14,475 nt of DNA. It comes from Flavobacteriales bacterium UBA7612 (GTDB lineage Bacteria; Bacteroidota; Bacteroidia; Flavobacteriales; Weeksellaceae). Location of the stretch: positions 103,461 to 117,935 of the forward strand of contig DLJQ01000002.1 of NCBI GenBank assembly GCA_002484335.1, given 5' to 3'. Position 1 is the stretch's first letter; every line of letters starts with the position of its first letter. The position numbers were made by a program, and so were the translations under genes. A model generated the notes under the pieces. That model did not search any database, was not told where the DNA came from, and saw only the letters and a program-made list of their open reading frames with translations. Of this stretch, positions 1 to 6,495 are shown in pieces.

Positions 1-10
1 TTCTCCTTTT
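1..10 (-). promoter_or_regulatory. Shine-Dalgarno-like site for a gene beyond the left edge
   Basis: On the minus strand these bases read AAAAGGAGAA, a strong purine-rich ribosome-binding site. It lies just after the carboxyltransferase stop and points out of the window. Most starts in this window lack such a site, so this one probably serves a closely linked downstream gene. Carboxyltransferase beta genes of this type are usually next to a biotin-carboxylase/biotin-carrier subunit or another acyl-CoA degradation gene. Which one follows here cannot be seen. Confidence 0.5.
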
Positions 11-19
11 TAATTAATG

Positions 20-1648
20 TTATACTTGTATAATTCCTAGATTAAATTGTTTTTCTATAGGGGCATTATTTGCAGCTTCAATTCCATTAGAAATCCATTT
101 TCTTGTATCTAAAGGATTAATAATTCCATCAGTCCATAATCTTGCAGCAGCATAATATGGGCTTGTTTGATTATCATATTTTGATTTAATTTCCTCAAGA
201 AGTTCATGTTTTTTTACTTCATCAATTTCCACTCCTTGTTTCTTTAATTTAGCTTCTTCAATTTGTAAAAGAACTTTTGCCGCTTGTTCTCCTCCCATAA
301 CAGCTAATTGAGCAGATGGCCAAGCAACTATTAATCGAGGATCATAAGCTTTTCCACACATGGCATAATTTCCTGCTCCGTATGAATTTCCTATTATAAT
401 CGTAAATTTAGGAACAACAGAGTTCGAAACAGCATTTACCATTTTTGCTCCATCTTTTATAATTCCTCCATGTTCAGATTTTGAGCCAACCATAAAACCT
501 GTAACATCTTGTAAGAATACTAAAGGAATCTTTTTTTGATTACAATTTGCAATAAAACGAGTTGCTTTATCTGCTGAGTCAGAATATATAACTCCACCAA
601 ATTGCATTCCTTCTTTTTTAGATTTTATAATTTTTCGTTGATTGGCTACAATTCCAACAGCCCAACCATCAATTCTAGCATATGTACAAATGATAGATTT
701 ACCATAATCAGCTTTGTATTCATCAAATTCAGAATTATCAACAATTCTTTTTATGATTTCATACATATCATATTGTTCATTTCTTAATTCGGGCAGAATT
801 CCAAAAATTTCTTTTTCATCTAGAGCAGGTTTTTGAGTTTCAATTCGATTGAATCCAGCTTTTTTAAAATCACCAATTTTTCCAACAATAGATTTTATTC
901 TATCTAAAGCATCTTTATCATTTTTTGCTTTGTAATCAGTAACACCTGAAATTTCACAGTGAGTAGTTGCACCACCCAAGGTTTCATTATCAATATTCTC
1001 TCCAATTGCCGCTTTAACTAAATAACTTCCAGCTAAAAATATAGAACCTGTTTTATCTACAATCATTGCTTCATCGCTCATTATAGGTAGATATGCTCCA
1101 CCTGCAACACAACTTCCCATTATTGCAGAAATTTGAGTAATTCCCATTGAAGACATGATTGCATTATTTCTAAAAATACGGCCAAAATGTTCTTTATCAG
1201 GGAATATTTCATCTTGCATTGGTAAATAAACACCTGCGCTATCAACTAAATATATAATAGGGAGTTTATTTTCTATAGATATTTCTTGAGCACGAAGATT
1301 TTTTTTACCAGTAATAGGAAACCATGCTCCAGCTTTTACAGTTGCATCATTTGCTACAACAATACATTGCTTGCCAGATATAAAACCTATTTTTACAATT
1401 ACACCTCCAGATGGACATCCACCTTGATCTTCATACATTCCATCTCCAGCAAAAGCACCAATTTCGATACATTCTTTATCAGTATCTAAAAGATAATCAA
1501 TACGCTCACGAGCACTTAGTTTTCCTTTTTCATGTAAAGCGTCAATTCTTTTTTGGCCACCTCCTAAATATACTTTTTTTAGTTTTATTTCTAATTTAGA
1601 AAGTAAAAGTTTATTGTGATCTTCTCTTTTATTAAAAGCTAAATCCAT
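20..1648 (-). CDS. acyl-CoA carboxylase carboxyltransferase (beta) subunit, methylcrotonyl-CoA carboxylase type
   Basis: This is the biotin-dependent carboxyltransferase half of an acyl-CoA carboxylase, a cytoplasmic enzyme that moves CO2 from carboxybiotin to an acyl-CoA. At 542 aa it has the usual length and two crotonase-fold halves. Visible landmarks are GGCPSGG near 76-82, the N-half oxyanion/CoA loop GSCVAGGAY (178-186), the C-half loop GNSYGAGNYAMCG (420-432) and MGGEQAA (451-457). The text around 133-190 (LVDSAGVYLP, FPDKEHFGRIFRN, IMSSMGITQ) resembles the mammalian MCC beta subunit more than propionyl-CoA carboxylase, so leucine/isovalerate breakdown via 3-methylcrotonyl-CoA is the best inference. 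The substrate is not proven, because some Bacteroidota beta subunits are annotated only as generic acyl-CoA carboxylases. The start fits the family N-terminus (an FNKxEDHNKLLL motif). It lies 51 bp after the AcpH-like gene on the same strand, with no clear terminator or promoter between. Confidence 0.9.
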   Translation of the reverse strand: MDLAFNKREDHNKLLLSKLEIKLKKVYLGGGQKRIDALHEKGKLSARERIDYLLDTDKECIEIGAFAGDGMYEDQGGCPSGGVIVKIGFISGKQCIVVANDATVKAGAWFPITGKKNLRAQEISIENKLPIIYLVDSAGVYLPMQDEIFPDKEHFGRIFRNNAIMSSMGITQISAIMGSCVAGGAYLPIMSDEAMIVDKTGSIFLAGSYLVKAAIGENIDNETLGGATTHCEISGVTDYKAKNDKDALDRIKSIVGKIGDFKKAGFNRIETQKPALDEKEIFGILPELRNEQYDMYEIIKRIVDNSEFDEYKADYGKSIICTYARIDGWAVGIVANQRKIIKSKKEGMQFGGVIYSDSADKATRFIANCNQKKIPLVFLQDVTGFMVGSKSEHGGIIKDGAKMVNAVSNSVVPKFTIIIGNSYGAGNYAMCGKAYDPRLIVAWPSAQLAVMGGEQAAKVLLQIEEAKLKKQGVEIDEVKKHELLEEIKSKYDNQTSPYYAAARLWTDGIINPLDTRKWISNGIEAANNAPIEKQFNLGIIQV

Positions 1649-1699
1649 CTAGGTTTACTATTTATTTATAGGCCTAAACTAATAATTTTTATCCGTAAT

Positions 1700-2305
1700 C
1701 TAAAATGAAATTTTAATATCCGAATAGGAACACAGAAATGTTTTACAATGTTTAATAAGTTTTGGATAAAATATAAGAAAATCATTTTCTAGATCATTAA
1801 AATTTATTTTAAATTCTGGAATAATATTATCCAAATTATTGTCAAATTTTGATTGTTTTCCTATTCCTTTTAAAGTTTTTTGAACTCCGTCAATCGTTTT
1901 ATAATTATTATACCAATCATACTTTATTAAGTATGATATTTTAGTTTGTAATTTTTCAGGTAAATTATTATACCTATTCTGAAAGAGCTGATAGCAATTT
2001 TCTTTAAAAATATCGAAAGGAATTTTAGAAAATAAATGCCAATTTTTGATTAAAAAGTAATCATAAATAACATCAATAATTATTGGAGAAAATTTATGTT
2101 GAGATGAATGAAAATAACTAGCGCTTTTTTTTACAATTTCATGAGAATCAGTGAACGAATCAATTTCACGATGTAATAAAATTCCAATTTTTATTTTATC
2201 AGGAAACATTAAATATTTATTTCCTTTTATATAATCTCCAAGTAGGTTTCCTATTTGTAAATCTTTATCATTAAAAGATAATAATTGATGAGCTACTAAA
2301 TTCAT
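1700..2305 (-). CDS. acyl carrier protein phosphodiesterase (AcpH-like)
   Basis: The 201-aa product resembles AcpH, which removes the 4'-phosphopantetheine arm from holo-ACP; E. coli AcpH is 193 aa. The N-terminus MNLVAHQLLSF, then GNLLGDYIKGN (19-29), a histidine/aspartate region GILLHREIDSFTD (41-53) and PIIIDVIYDYFLIKNWHLF (about 74-92) follow the order of AcpH family motifs, a metal-dependent all-helical fold. No signal peptide or membrane segment is seen, so it is cytoplasmic. The start is the first ATG, and the family begins at the same place. A weak TAnnTTTG-like box lies just upstream, and the TPR gene before it ends in a terminator, so this gene probably starts its own transcript, possibly continuing into the carboxyltransferase gene. 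Whether it acts on ACP in this organism is inferred from the family only. Confidence 0.8.
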   Translation of the reverse strand: MNLVAHQLLSFNDKDLQIGNLLGDYIKGNKYLMFPDKIKIGILLHREIDSFTDSHEIVKKSASYFHSSQHKFSPIIIDVIYDYFLIKNWHLFSKIPFDIFKENCYQLFQNRYNNLPEKLQTKISYLIKYDWYNNYKTIDGVQKTLKGIGKQSKFDNNLDNIIPEFKINFNDLENDFLIFYPKLIKHCKTFLCSYSDIKISF

Positions 2306-2322
2306 ATATTTAAATTGGTAAA

Positions 2323-2330
2323 TAAAGGTA
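2323..2330 (-). promoter_or_regulatory. weak -7-like box for the AcpH-like gene
   Basis: The minus strand reads TACCTTTA, one base off the Bacteroidota -7 consensus TAnnTTTG, and ends 17 nt before the ATG. No TTG-type -33 element is found at the expected distance. The terminator of the preceding gene makes a promoter here likely, but this exact box is tentative. Confidence 0.35.
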
Positions 2331-2376
2331 GTATTTTTTGCGCTAATATTTTGTTATATAATAGTGAAATAACTGT

Positions 2377-2405
2377 AAAAAAAAAGACCATTTATAATGG
2401 TCTTT
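2377..2405 (-). terminator. intrinsic terminator of the TPR gene, overlapping its stop codon
   Basis: A perfect 10-bp stem, AAAGACCATT / AATGGTCTTT, closes a 3-nt loop and is followed on the minus strand by a run of U. The upstream arm consists of the last coding codons of the TPR gene and the TAA stop straddles the loop, so the signal partly overlaps the CDS. Confidence 0.85.
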
Positions 2406-3771
2406 GGTTAAGATTAATTATTTTTTCTTGAAGTATAGGATAAGAATCAAGCATATCATCTTTTATTGATCGATCCAATAATAGTGCATTTGTCAAAGCT
2501 TCATCTCCTAATTGATCTTGATTAGTTTCGTAATAAGCATTACTTAATTGATAAAATAGTTCTGCTCTGTTAAAGTTTTTTAATGCGCCACTAATTATAA
2601 TAGCAATAGCCTGTTCGTATTCACCGATAGCTGTTAATGTTTCTATATAAGCATACCATGAATTGAATACTAATGGATCTAACTCTATTAATTTTTCTAA
2701 TTTATTTACAGCCTCTTCAAACTTCATTTGCTTTAAAAGATAATAAATAGAATTTTTATAGTAATTAACATTTTTATCATCTAATTCGATTGCTCTATTT
2801 ATATAGTATTCAGCTTCTTCAAAATTTGTAAGTTTATCATATAAAGAAGCTATATTTGCCCATGCTTTATCAAGTTGAGGATCTTCTTTTATACAAATAT
2901 GATAAGCTTTTAATGCTTTTTGAGGTTTATCTAATTTTTCATATAATTCTCCAATTTTTAAATATGTTGTAGCTGGAGATGTATCATATTCTAAAGTTTC
3001 TTCTAATGTTGTTATTGCATTACTAAATTCTCCTAATGCATCTAAAGAATTTGCTTTATGTGTATGAGCAGAAATACTATTAGGATTAATGGCAATTACA
3101 TAATCAAAAGAATTTATAGCTTCATTATATTCTTTTTGATGATTATACAGTAAACCTAATTGTAACCAAGCAGCTTCTGAATATGGATTATCTTCTATAT
3201 GATCTTTTAAAAATTCTATACAATCTCTTTCATCATTTATTTCTTCATAACATTGTACAATAGAGTAAAAAGAATAATCATTTTCAGGGTTAAATTTTAA
3301 AGCTTTTTTAAATGCAATTAATGCAGAATGAACTTCATCCATATTTAGATATTCATTACCTATACAGTTACAAATAAAATCAGTTTCTTCATCATCTATT
3401 TTAAGAGCTTCTTCATAAAGTCTGATAGCTTTTTTAGGTATATTCTTCATTCCCCAAAAGCGAGCTTCTACTAATAGGTAATCTATTTCTTTTGAAGCAA
3501 TTTCTTTTAATTCTTGTATAATTAAAGATGCTTCTTTTAATTTGTTATTAAATAAAAGATAATCAATTCTTTTAATCTTAATGTCTAAATTGTCTGGATG
3601 TAATTTTTCTGCATATTCTAGTGCACGTTTAGCATATTCACTATCGTTTACTTCTATATAAAATTCAATAATTTCAACCAAATCTTCAGAATCGTAATAT
3701 CTATATTCACGATTATCAAGCATTTGCTCAAAATTTTCTATTAATTCATTATTAAAAAAATCTTCGTCCAT
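2392..3771 (-). CDS. tetratricopeptide repeat (TPR) protein
   Basis: This 459-aa protein is almost wholly TPR solenoid. About eleven helix-turn-helix units of roughly 34 residues can be picked out, near 30-60, 97-127, 132-163, 166-196, 200-231, 234-264, 268-298, 302-333, 336-366, 370-400 and 404-434, with the typical small/aromatic pattern (for example AWLQLGLLYNHQKEYNEAI and AWANIASLYDKLTNFEEAE). It is acidic, with no signal peptide, lipobox, membrane segment or catalytic domain, so it is probably a cytoplasmic scaffold or adaptor. I chose the start at MDEDFF. The same frame can be extended by 11 residues to an ATG at 3804, but that extension (MLILFCNLVIY) runs into the terminator hairpin of the upstream gene and does not look like TPR. 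It lies 93 bp downstream of the GlmM-like gene. The partner and pathway are unknown. Confidence 0.85.
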   Translation of the reverse strand: MDEDFFNNELIENFEQMLDNREYRYYDSEDLVEIIEFYIEVNDSEYAKRALEYAEKLHPDNLDIKIKRIDYLLFNNKLKEASLIIQELKEIASKEIDYLLVEARFWGMKNIPKKAIRLYEEALKIDDEETDFICNCIGNEYLNMDEVHSALIAFKKALKFNPENDYSFYSIVQCYEEINDERDCIEFLKDHIEDNPYSEAAWLQLGLLYNHQKEYNEAINSFDYVIAINPNSISAHTHKANSLDALGEFSNAITTLEETLEYDTSPATTYLKIGELYEKLDKPQKALKAYHICIKEDPQLDKAWANIASLYDKLTNFEEAEYYINRAIELDDKNVNYYKNSIYYLLKQMKFEEAVNKLEKLIELDPLVFNSWYAYIETLTAIGEYEQAIAIIISGALKNFNRAELFYQLSNAYYETNQDQLGDEALTNALLLDRSIKDDMLDSYPILQEKIINLNQRPL

Positions 3772-3794
3772 ATATATTACTAAATTACAAAATA

Positions 3795-3840
3795 AAATAA
3801 GCAAAGACTATATCAAAATTGTTATAGTTTTTGCTTATTT
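3795..3840 (-). terminator. intrinsic terminator of the GlmM-like gene
   Basis: Arms at 3795-3811 and 3824-3840 form a 17-bp stem with one G-U or A-C mismatch position and a 12-nt loop. On the minus strand a U-rich tail (TTATTTTATTTTG) follows. It begins 24 bp after the GlmM stop and separates that gene from the TPR gene. Confidence 0.75.
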
Positions 3841-3864
3841 GTTAAATACATGAATTAGTATTGT

Positions 3865-5247
3865 TTATAAAACACTTTTTATACTTTCAATCATTTTATC
3901 AGCTAATTCATTTGCTTTTTCTTCAGATGTACTTTCAGTATAAATACGAATTATAGGCTCTGTATTAGATTTACGTAAATGTACCCACTCCGATTCAAAA
4001 TCTATTTTCACGCCATCAACAGTATTTATTTGTTTATTTTTATATAGTTCTTGTATTTTCACTAATAAATTATCTACATCAATATCTGGAGTTAATTCAA
4101 TTTTCTTTTTTGCCATAAAGTAAGCCGGATAAGAAGCTCTTAATTCAGAAACTAAGTATTTTTTTTCCGCTAAATAAGTTAAAAATAAAGCAATACCAAC
4201 TAAAGAATCTCTACCATAATGTAATTCAGGATAGATAATACCACCATTTCCTTCGCCACCAATTTTTGCATCTAATCTTTTCATTTCTGTAACAACATTA
4301 ACTTCTCCAACAGCTGATGGGGAATAAGTTTGTCCATATTTTTCTGTTACATCACGTAAAGCACGAGATGAAGATAAGTTTGATACAGTAGCAGAAGGAG
4401 TTTTAGATAAAATATAGTCTGCAATAGCAACTAAAGTATATTCTTCACCAAACATTTCACCTTTTTCGTCAATTAATGCTAAACGGTCTACATCAGGATC
4501 TACAACGATTCCAAAGTCAGCTTGTTCATCAATAACTTTTTTACAAATATCTCCTAAATGTTCTTTTAAAGGTTCAGGATTATGAGGAAAATGACCGTTA
4601 GGTTCACAGTATATTCCGTAATGTATAACACCAAGGCGTTGTAATAATTTTGGAATAGCAATACCACCTGTTGAATTTACAGCATCTATAGCAACTTTAA
4701 AATTCATATTTTGTATTGCATTAGCGTTAACTAATGGTAATGCTAATATTTTTTCAATATGTAAATCTATTGCGTCATCAAATGTTTCATAAGTTCCTAA
4801 ATTATCAACTTCTGCAAAAGTGTAATCATCTTTATCTACATATTCAAGAATTTGAGCTCCGTCTTCTGCAGAAACAAATTCTCCTTTTGCATTTAATAAT
4901 TTAAGGGCGTTCCATTCTTTTGGATTATGAGAAGCTGTTAATATAATACCTCCATCAGCTTTTAGATGAGTTACCATAACTTCTACAGTTGGAGTCGTAG
5001 ATAATCCTAAATCTATTACGTTTATTCCAAGTCCTTGTAATGTAGAGCATACAAGTTGAGAAATCATTTGTCCAGAAATGCGAGCATCTCTACCAATGAT
5101 TACTTTATATTCTGATTGATTTGTTTGTGTTTTAAGCCATGTACCATAGGCAGCTGCAAATTTTACAGCATCTATTGGTGTTAAATTATCTCCTGGATTT
5201 CCACCGATTGTTCCTCGGAAACCTGAAATAGATTTTATTAGAGACAT
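3865..5247 (-). CDS. glmM: phosphoglucosamine mutase (GlmM type)
   Basis: This is a cytoplasmic alpha-D-phosphohexomutase of 460 aa. All four family loops are present: the phosphoserine loop TASHNP with Ser106, the magnesium loop DPDVDR (250-255), the sugar-binding loop GGEGNGG (330-336) and the phosphate-binding loop RKSNTEPIIRIYTES (425-439). The N-terminus SISGFRGTIGG is the usual start. Bacteroidota proteins of this form, with TASHNP rather than the proteobacterial SASHNP and a single-G sugar loop, are normally called GlmM. That enzyme converts glucosamine-6-phosphate to glucosamine-1-phosphate for UDP-GlcNAc, peptidoglycan and LPS. Phosphomannomutase or mixed specificity cannot be ruled out from sequence. 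It has its own likely -7 box and its own terminator, so it appears monocistronic. It is distinct from the larger mutase at 12732-14444. Confidence 0.82.
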   Translation of the reverse strand: MSLIKSISGFRGTIGGNPGDNLTPIDAVKFAAAYGTWLKTQTNQSEYKVIIGRDARISGQMISQLVCSTLQGLGINVIDLGLSTTPTVEVMVTHLKADGGIILTASHNPKEWNALKLLNAKGEFVSAEDGAQILEYVDKDDYTFAEVDNLGTYETFDDAIDLHIEKILALPLVNANAIQNMNFKVAIDAVNSTGGIAIPKLLQRLGVIHYGIYCEPNGHFPHNPEPLKEHLGDICKKVIDEQADFGIVVDPDVDRLALIDEKGEMFGEEYTLVAIADYILSKTPSATVSNLSSSRALRDVTEKYGQTYSPSAVGEVNVVTEMKRLDAKIGGEGNGGIIYPELHYGRDSLVGIALFLTYLAEKKYLVSELRASYPAYFMAKKKIELTPDIDVDNLLVKIQELYKNKQINTVDGVKIDFESEWVHLRKSNTEPIIRIYTESTSEEKANELADKMIESIKSVL

Positions 5248-5269
5248 ATTTTTAATTTTTATAGTCTTA

Positions 5270-5277
5270 CAAATCTA
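5270..5277 (-). promoter_or_regulatory. TAnnTTTG -7 box for the GlmM-like gene
   Basis: The minus strand reads TAGATTTG, an exact match to the Bacteroidota primary-sigma -7 element, 22 nt before the ATG. The predicted leader is about 17-19 nt. No clear TTG -33 element is seen at 17-23 nt upstream. Confidence 0.65.
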
Positions 5278-5354
5278 CGAAATACAAAAATTATTCTTAA
5301 CTTTTTATGGTGAATTAATAGTAAAGATTTAATAATTAATAAAAAAATAATTTT

Positions 5355-5672
5355 ATGATTGGTGTAGCGTTTATAATATTAGGGATTACTAGCTCTTGGA
5401 ATGTTATGGTTTATATAATCATAGGTTTACTTTGTACAGGTATAGCTAGAGCATTATTTATTGAAGAATATTTTGGTGGTCTTGTAACTACTGCTATAGT
5501 AGGTATTGTTGGAGCTTTTACTGGAGCTTATGTTCCAGTTTTGTTAGGAATACATGATTATTTATTTATGAGTCCTTTACATTGTATTTTATCATTTTTT
5601 GTATCATTATCATTATTATACTTATGGAATAAAATTGTGATATCTTCTGTTGATAAACAAAAATTGCAATAG
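5355..5672 (+). CDS. small membrane protein, GlsB/YeaQ/YmgE (transglycosylase-associated) family-like
   Basis: This 105-aa protein is very hydrophobic, with about three membrane segments (roughly 2-30, 40-66 and 72-93) and a short polar C-terminal tail. The central stretch GGLVTTAIVGIVGAFTGAYV matches the glycine-rich second helix of the GlsB/YeaQ/YmgE family, whose function is unclear (stress-linked inner-membrane proteins). Family members are usually 80-90 aa. An internal ATG at 5406 would give an 88-aa product starting MVYIIIGLL, which fits the family start better. I kept the first ATG because it follows an A-rich leader typical of starts here and no signal favours the internal one. It is the only plus-strand gene in the left half, divergent from the GlmM-like gene (107-bp spacer) and convergent with the transporter gene. 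Confidence 0.65.
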   Translation: MIGVAFIILGITSSWNVMVYIIIGLLCTGIARALFIEEYFGGLVTTAIVGIVGAFTGAYVPVLLGIHDYLFMSPLHCILSFFVSLSLLYLWNKIVISSVDKQKLQ

Positions 5673-5689
5673 CGATAGCAATGTAAATC

Positions 5690-5728
5690 CTTTGCTAGCA
5701 ATTTTATGAGGCTAAGTTGCTAGCAAAG
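5690..5728. repeat. inverted repeat made of two copies of a 10-bp palindrome
   Basis: Perfect 12-bp arms CTTTGCTAGCAA (5690-5701) and TTGCTAGCAAAG (5717-5728) flank a 15-nt spacer. Each arm holds the self-palindrome TTGCTAGCAA, and the two centres are 25 bp apart. A related half-site pair, TTGC-N10-GCAA, overlaps the stop of the preceding gene (5664-5681). There is no U-run on either side, so a normal intrinsic terminator is doubtful. It lies in the 98-bp gap between convergent genes, so it could end transcription from both sides, bind a protein, or be a repeat remnant. Confidence 0.6.
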
Positions 5729-5770
5729 ATTGAAGAGGATAGCATGTACTATAGTGATTGGCAAATTTTT

Positions 5771-6337
5771 TTATAGAGGTAAGATTTCTTTTTCGTATTT
5801 ATTATTAATCATTATTGCTGATGCTTCGTAAAATGCAATAAATCCACAAATAATTCCAACCCATCCAGCAAATGAAATTATTCTATTATTTCCTGTGAAA
5901 TTTCCTGCTGCCAATAAGAAAAATAATAATGTAAGTGAACCAAAAAGTAATTTTCCTGTAAGATTACCTCTCAGTGTCTGTATGAAATTTACAAATGTGA
6001 ATAAACCCCAAATTGATAAATAGGATCCCATTGCATTTTCATCAGGCTTATCTACACCAAAAAGAGGAGCTATCCATGTAAAAACTAAGGTTAACCAAAA
6101 TGCTCCGTACGACATAAATGCAATACTCGCAAAATTATTACCTTTTTTCCATTCTAATGCTCCAGCAATAAATTGTGCTCCACCACCAAAAAATACTCCC
6201 ATACCCATAATCATACTGTTTACAGGGAAAAATCCTGCATTATGAATATTTAGAAGTATAGTAGTCATAGCAAAACCATATAATCCTAATGGCCCAGGAT
6301 TAGCTGTTAAATCTTTAATTTCGTATTGTTTTTCCAT
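5771..6337 (-). CDS. satP: acetate/succinate transporter, SatP (GPR1/FUN34/YaaH) family
   Basis: This is a six-helix inner-membrane transporter for acetate and related small carboxylates. With the start at MEKQYEIKDL it is 188 aa, the same length as E. coli SatP. It carries the signature NPGPLGL (13-19), then GFAMTTILLNIHNAGFF, GVFFGGGAQFIAGALEWKKGNNF and MSYGAFWLTLV (75-85), and ends in FAGWVGIICGFIAFYEA, all close to E. coli SatP in order and spacing. The frame is open for 24 more residues upstream (to an ATG at 6409), but the added hydrophobic stretch is absent from the family and would cover the likely promoter region. It has no downstream U-tailed terminator; the palindromic spacer at 5690-5728 follows. 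Acetate uptake fits a cell that degrades branched amino acids or ferments, but that link is inference. Confidence 0.88.
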   Translation of the reverse strand: MEKQYEIKDLTANPGPLGLYGFAMTTILLNIHNAGFFPVNSMIMGMGVFFGGGAQFIAGALEWKKGNNFASIAFMSYGAFWLTLVFTWIAPLFGVDKPDENAMGSYLSIWGLFTFVNFIQTLRGNLTGKLLFGSLTLLFFLLAAGNFTGNNRIISFAGWVGIICGFIAFYEASAIMINNKYEKEILPL

Positions 6338-6393
6338 TTTTGTGATTGTTTGTATAACAATTATAATTGATAAAAATGAAATCAACAAATAAA

Positions 6394-6410
6394 AGTGTAT
6401 TTTATACACT
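6394..6410. promoter_or_regulatory. possible operator upstream of the SatP-like gene
   Basis: AGTGTA-TTTTA-TACACT is a perfect 6-bp dyad in AT-rich DNA, 57-73 bp upstream of the chosen ATG and after the terminator of yidC. Its position suits a transcription-factor site. No exact TAnnTTTG box is seen between it and the gene, so the regulatory role is a guess. Confidence 0.3.
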
Positions 6411-6441
6411 AAAAAATATTTTATAGCAAATTAAAAGAGAT

Positions 6442-6477
6442 AAAAAAAAGGTCGTTAATTTAATTAACGACCTTTTT
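6442..6477 (-). terminator. strong intrinsic terminator of the pyrG-yidC unit
   Basis: A perfect 15-bp stem (6445-6459 with 6463-6477, core GGTCGTTAAT / ATTAACGACC) closes a 3-nt loop and is followed by U residues on the minus strand, 19 bp after the yidC stop. The A-run/T-run symmetry means it could also act on plus-strand transcripts, though no plus-strand gene ends here. Confidence 0.92.
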
Positions 6478-6495
6478 ATATTTATAAATAAGAGT

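Noticed and set aside
602..1599. Three plus-strand ORFs of 61-67 codons inside the carboxyltransferase gene
   Set aside because: They lie antisense to a clearly conserved gene, have low-complexity Phe/Ile/Ser-rich translations and no family resemblance, so they are shadows.
1669..1676. An 8-bp palindrome TAGGCCTA between the AcpH-like and carboxyltransferase genes
   Set aside because: It is short, without a second copy or a U-tail nearby, and can be chance.
3772..3804. An 11-residue extension of the TPR protein to the ATG at 3804
   Set aside because: It runs into the terminator stem of the upstream gene and is unlike the acidic TPR sequence that follows.
6338..6409. A 24-residue hydrophobic N-terminal extension of the acetate transporter (start at 6409)
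   Set aside because: The SatP family starts just before the NPGPLGL motif. The shorter form is exactly 188 aa like E. coli SatP, and the extension would use the promoter region and the AGTGTA dyad as coding sequence.
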